Source of the DNA: Arthrobacter cupressi
GTDB taxonomy: Bacteria > Actinomycetota > Actinomycetes > Actinomycetales > Micrococcaceae
Direction of reading: 5' to 3'
Length of the DNA: 64,000 bases
NCBI RefSeq assembly: GCF_900099975.1
Contig: NZ_FNEI01000012.1
Span: 1 to 64,000, forward strand
The notes under the pieces were generated by a model. That model did not search any database. It was not told the origin of the DNA and worked only from the letters and a program-made list of their open reading frames with translations. Numbering within the stretch: position 1 is the stretch's first letter; every line of letters begins with the position of its first letter. The translations under genes were made by a program, and so were the position numbers. Shown here in pieces: positions 61,194 through 64,000 of the stretch.

Positions 61194-61982
61194 TTGAAGA
61201 ATAAATCGGTGCTCTTGGTAGTGCTCCTGTGCTTGCTAAGCGCCTCTAGCGTGGGTTTATTGGCGGTAGGCTCCGGGACCGTGTTCGTCCCTGCCCTTTA
61301 CTTGGCATTGACCGCGCTGCTCCTGGTATGTTCTTATCTCCTGGCTCGGCGGATTAGAGGCCTGGCTCAACTGTTGCGGAGAAACTCCGAAGCCCAGGGG
61401 TCGCGATTTGTACTGCTGCGTTCAATGCTTGACGGAAGGTTTTCCGACGTGATGCGGGCTTTGCGTGACAGCGAGGCCGCTAGGGGGCGAGCCGCATCGA
61501 CCGCTAATGCGAAGTTGAATGCTCTTGTCTTGCAGGATCGTAGGCTTCATGAAGGGCTTCAGGGCCTGGCGAGAAGCGTCTCGAGCAGTGAGGCAGCTCG
61601 CGCTAGGGCGGCATCAAGCGCTAATGCGAAGTTGAATGCTCTTGTCTTGCAGGATCGTAGGCTTCATGAAGGGCTTCAGAGCCTAGCGAAAGATGTCTCC
61701 AACAGCGAGGCAGCGCGCGCCAGGGCGGCGCTCTCGGATAATGCCAAGCTGAATTCCATTCTTGAAGGCTCCAGAACTGGAGAGGAATCATCCCGAGAAA
61801 TTTCGCGGCATCTGGCGGACCTATTGGAAGGCATGAAGAGCCAACAGGTAGTTCTCGAGCGAGTGGTAGAGGCATTGACCGCATTGGAGATTAGGGTCGA
61901 TGTTCAACATGGCGCGACCTTACCTTCGGAGGATAAGCACAAAGCTCGTGTCCTGAAGGAACTAGGCTTAGCTAGGACATAA
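61194..61982 (+). CDS. Two-helix membrane protein with repetitive coiled coil
   Basis: 262 residues. Two N-terminal membrane helices (VLLVVLLCLLSASSVGLLAV and PALYLALTALLLVCSYLL) and a basic turn (RRIRGLAQLLRR) lead into a long coiled coil. It contains two near-perfect 39-residue repeats (SEAARxRAASxANAKLNAL..., QDRRLHEGLQxLA) and a third, degenerate one. The TTG start at 61194 has AGGGAAG in front. The anchor-plus-coil layout matches the N-termini of the glycosyltransferases at 36634 and 38166, but no enzyme domain follows here. It may scaffold surface-glycan enzymes. It ends 67 bases before smc; no family recognised. Confidence 0.65.
   Translation: MKNKSVLLVVLLCLLSASSVGLLAVGSGTVFVPALYLALTALLLVCSYLLARRIRGLAQLLRRNSEAQGSRFVLLRSMLDGRFSDVMRALRDSEAARGRAASTANAKLNALVLQDRRLHEGLQGLARSVSSSEAARARAASSANAKLNALVLQDRRLHEGLQSLAKDVSNSEAARARAALSDNAKLNSILEGSRTGEESSREISRHLADLLEGMKSQQVVLERVVEALTALEIRVDVQHGATLPSEDKHKARVLKELGLART
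61503..61679 (+). repeat. Identical 60-bp repeat, 117-bp period
   Basis: Bases 61503-61562 and 61620-61679 are identical, in frame, 117 bp apart (39 codons). Identity at DNA level, including third positions, indicates recent duplication or gene conversion. Confidence 0.9.
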
Positions 61983-62049
61983 GCCGAGGCCAAGGGAAGG
62001 CGATGCCGGAGTCTAAATTTGCGCGCCACTGGAGGAGTTCCGAACCACC

Positions 62050-64000
62050 TTGCATTTGAAAAGTCTGACTGTCCGGGGATTCAAGTCGTTCGCGTCGGCC
62101 ACGACGTTCGACTTCGAACCCGGCGTCACCGCGGTGGTTGGCCCCAACGGGTCCGGGAAGTCCAATGTCGTCGACGCCCTTGCCTGGGTGATGGGTGAAC
62201 AGGGCGCCAAGACCCTGCGCGGCGGCAAAATGGAAGACGTCATCTTCGCCGGAACGGCAGGGCGCCCGCCGCTCGGCCGGGCACACGTCTCGCTCACCAT
62301 CGACAACGCCGACGGCGCGCTGCCCATCGAGTACAGCGAAGTCACCATTTCCCGCACGCTGTTCCGGGCCGGCGGCTCCGAATATGCCATCAACGGCGCG
62401 CCCTGCCGGCTCCTGGACATCCAGGAACTGCTCTCCGATTCCGGGCTGGGCCGCGAAATGCACGTGATCGTCGGCCAGGGCCAACTGGACCGCGTCCTGC
62501 ACGCCACCCCGGAAGACCGCCGCGGCTTCATCGAAGAGGCCGCCGGGATCCTCAAGCACCGGCGACGCAAGGAAAAGACCGTCCGCAAACTCGAGGCCAT
62601 GCAGTCCAACCTGCAGCGGCTGGGCGACCTCACCGCCGAAATCCGCCGGCAATTGACGCCCCTCGGCAAGCAGGCAGAGGTGGCCCGCCGGGCACAGACC
62701 GTGCAGTTCGAGGTCCGCGACGCCAAGGCCCGCCTCCTGGCCGACGAACTCGTCCGGCTGAGCGAGGCCCTGGAAGAGGACGTCGCCACCGAAGCCGCCC
62801 TCAAGGAACGCCGTGAAGTGGTGGAACAGGAAGTCGCCGCCGGCCGGCACCGGCAGGCCGAAGTCGAGCGGCTCGCCGCCGAAGCCACCCCCCGGCTCAA
62901 CGCCGCCCGGGACTCCTGGTACCAGCTTTCCGCCTCCCGCGAGCGACTCCGTGCCCTCGGTGCCCTCGCCGCGGAGCGCCGCCGCCTCCTCGGCAGCTCC
63001 GACCCGCTGCCCGACTCCGGGCGCGACCCCGAGCAGCTGGAACGCCAGGCGGCCCGGGTCCGGCAGGAACAGGCCGCACTGGAGCAGGACATCGTGGCCC
63101 GCAGGGACGCGCTCGAACGCGCCGGCCAGGCACGGCAGGAAGCCGAAGAACTGGCCGCCGCAGAGGACAAGCGCCTCACCGCGGTGCTGCGTGCCGCGGC
63201 CGACCGCCGGGAAGGCATCGCCCGGCTCGTCGGGCAGCTCGCCGCGGCACGGTCCAAGGCCGAGGCCGCCGACGCCGAACGCGGACGCCTGCGCGAATCC
63301 ATGGCCGCGGGCGAGGAGCGCCGCCGCCGCGCCCAGCAGGAATTCACGGCCCTCGAATCCCAGGTGGCCGGCGCCGAGGACGGCGAGGAAAGCCTCGACG
63401 CCGAGTACGAGGAAGCCACGGCACTCCTGGACGGCATCGTGGCCGAGATCGAGGCCCTGAAGACCGCCGAACGGGAGCAGCTCCGCGAACGGGATGCGCT
63501 CACCGCCCGCAGGGATGCCCTGCAACTCGGCCTGAACCGCAAGAACGGCTCGGGCCGGGTGCTCTCCTCCGGTGCCCCGGGCGTGCTCGGTGCCCTGTCC
63601 GAACTGCTCGCGGTCGAGCCCGGTTACGAGACGGCGGTGGCCGCCGCGCTGGGCAGCCACTCCGACGCCGTCGTCGTGCAGGGCACGGACGCCGCCAAGG
63701 CCGCGGTGCAGCTGTTGAAGGACGACGACGGCGGCCGGGTGTCCCTATTGCTCGCCGGCTGCGGAGCACCGGACGCCGCTGCGGGGGAGGTGCCTGAGTT
63801 GCCGGAGGGGGCCCGCTGGGCCGCCGGGCTGGTCCGCCGGAACGGCAGCAGCCCGGGCGGTGGCGGGGACGCGGGCGGTGAGGAGGCGGCGGCGCAGCTG
63901 CTGGCGCGCACCGCCGTCGTGGATGGCCTTGACGAGGCGGCGGAGCTGATCGCCCGCCATCCGGGGCTGACCGCGGTGACCCGCGCCGGCGACGTCTTCA
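62050..64000 (+). CDS. smc: Chromosome segregation protein SMC (N-terminal part)
   Basis: The gene runs off the right edge; about 650 residues are visible. The N-terminal ATPase lobe starts HLKSLTVRGFKSFA, with Walker A GPNGSGKSN at 31-39 and the VVGQGQLDRVLHATPEDRRGFIEEAAG region. A long Arg/Glu/Ala-rich coiled coil follows, and the hinge domain begins near residue 500 (GSGRVLSSGAPGVLGALSELL, VEPGYETAVAAALGSHSDAVVV). The TTG at 62050 is the best start, though GGAGGAG lies 12 bases upstream, farther than usual. SMC with ScpA/ScpB loads at parS and organises the chromosome. Composition is strongly GC-rich again, unlike the preceding insert. Confidence 0.95.
   Translation, partial: MHLKSLTVRGFKSFASATTFDFEPGVTAVVGPNGSGKSNVVDALAWVMGEQGAKTLRGGKMEDVIFAGTAGRPPLGRAHVSLTIDNADGALPIEYSEVTISRTLFRAGGSEYAINGAPCRLLDIQELLSDSGLGREMHVIVGQGQLDRVLHATPEDRRGFIEEAAGILKHRRRKEKTVRKLEAMQSNLQRLGDLTAEIRRQLTPLGKQAEVARRAQTVQFEVRDAKARLLADELVRLSEALEEDVATEAALKERREVVEQEVAAGRHRQAEVERLAAEATPRLNAARDSWYQLSASRERLRALGALAAERRRLLGSSDPLPDSGRDPEQLERQAARVRQEQAALEQDIVARRDALERAGQARQEAEELAAAEDKRLTAVLRAAADRREGIARLVGQLAAARSKAEAADAERGRLRESMAAGEERRRRAQQEFTALESQVAGAEDGEESLDAEYEEATALLDGIVAEIEALKTAEREQLRERDALTARRDALQLGLNRKNGSGRVLSSGAPGVLGALSELLAVEPGYETAVAAALGSHSDAVVVQGTDAAKAAVQLLKDDDGGRVSLLLAGCGAPDAAAGEVPELPEGARWAAGLVRRNGSSPGGGGDAGGEEAAAQLLARTAVVDGLDEAAELIARHPGLTAVTRAGDVF

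Noticed and set aside
61503..61679. Insertion-sequence footprint in the coiled-coil gene
   Set aside because: The repeat keeps frame and period with no inverted ends or transposase; it is an internal coding duplication.

Overview
The window looks like the chromosome of a high-GC actinobacterium of the family Micrococcaceae (Arthrobacter/Pseudarthrobacter-like). The basis is strong GC bias in the housekeeping genes, frequent GTG and TTG starts with purine-rich ribosome binding sites, an IclR regulator divergent from leuCD, and the gene runs murA-plsC-gpsA-ddl-DUF3515, thiL-DAK2-recG-rsmD-coaD and DUF177-rpmF-rnc-mutM-smc. Genus assignment is inference; no 16S or species marker is present.

Layout. 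0.4-5.2 kb: two tandem, nearly identical secreted heparinase II/III-like polysaccharide lyases (minus strand). 5.8-10.2 kb: gltX, a HAD hydrolase, a YhgE-like repeat membrane protein, tRNA-Gln(CUG) and tRNA-Glu(CUC). 10.2-11.3 kb: a poorly coding stretch with decayed ORFs. 11.3-18.5 kb: DUF1697 protein, a soluble GAF histidine kinase, an NdgR-like regulator divergent from leuCD, a secreted protein with three 117-residue repeats, and a DUF6270-type protein. 18.7-23.6 kb: murA, plsC, gpsA, ddl and a DUF3515 lipoprotein. 23.7-28.6 kb: an LCP ligase, a Pro-rich anchored protein and two GT4 glycosyltransferases. 28.6-43.6 kb: a visibly AT-richer surface-polysaccharide island. It holds an ABC exporter pair, a CgeB/GT2 fusion, two nucleotide-sugar dehydrogenases, a second DUF6270 protein, a Tat-exported PL8 lyase, two membrane-anchored glycosyltransferases and a UDP-GlcNAc 2-epimerase. 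43.7-55.6 kb: a small membrane protein, a YdcF-like protein, thiL, DAK2, recG, rsmD, a spermidine-synthase-like protein, an aminotransferase, coaD, DUF177, rpmF, rnc, mutM and a small membrane protein. 55.6-62.0 kb: a second AT-richer insert between mutM and smc, with a CatB-type acetyltransferase, a very large FkbM/coiled-coil/glycosyltransferase fusion, an alpha/beta-hydrolase-like protein and a repeat coiled-coil membrane protein. 62.05 kb to the end: the N-terminal half of smc.

How it fits together. The two AT-rich inserts look like parts of one cell-surface glycan programme. Nucleotide sugars would come from the epimerase plus the dehydrogenases (UDP-ManNAcA or a related uronate). Several glycosyltransferases, two of them with a two-helix membrane anchor and coiled coil, would assemble chains. 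The Wzm/Wzt-like pair would export them and the LCP protein could attach them to peptidoglycan. Three secreted lyases (two heparinase-like, one PL8) may trim or degrade uronate-containing polymer, either self-made or environmental. The rest is core metabolism (leucine, thiamine, CoA, phospholipid and peptidoglycan synthesis) and DNA/RNA maintenance.

The strongest non-routine signals are the PL8 lyase embedded in a uronate-glycan export locus, the large FkbM fusion and its neighbours next to smc, the shared two-helix-plus-coil topology across three surface-glycan proteins, and a probable ATT start codon for the DUF177 gene.
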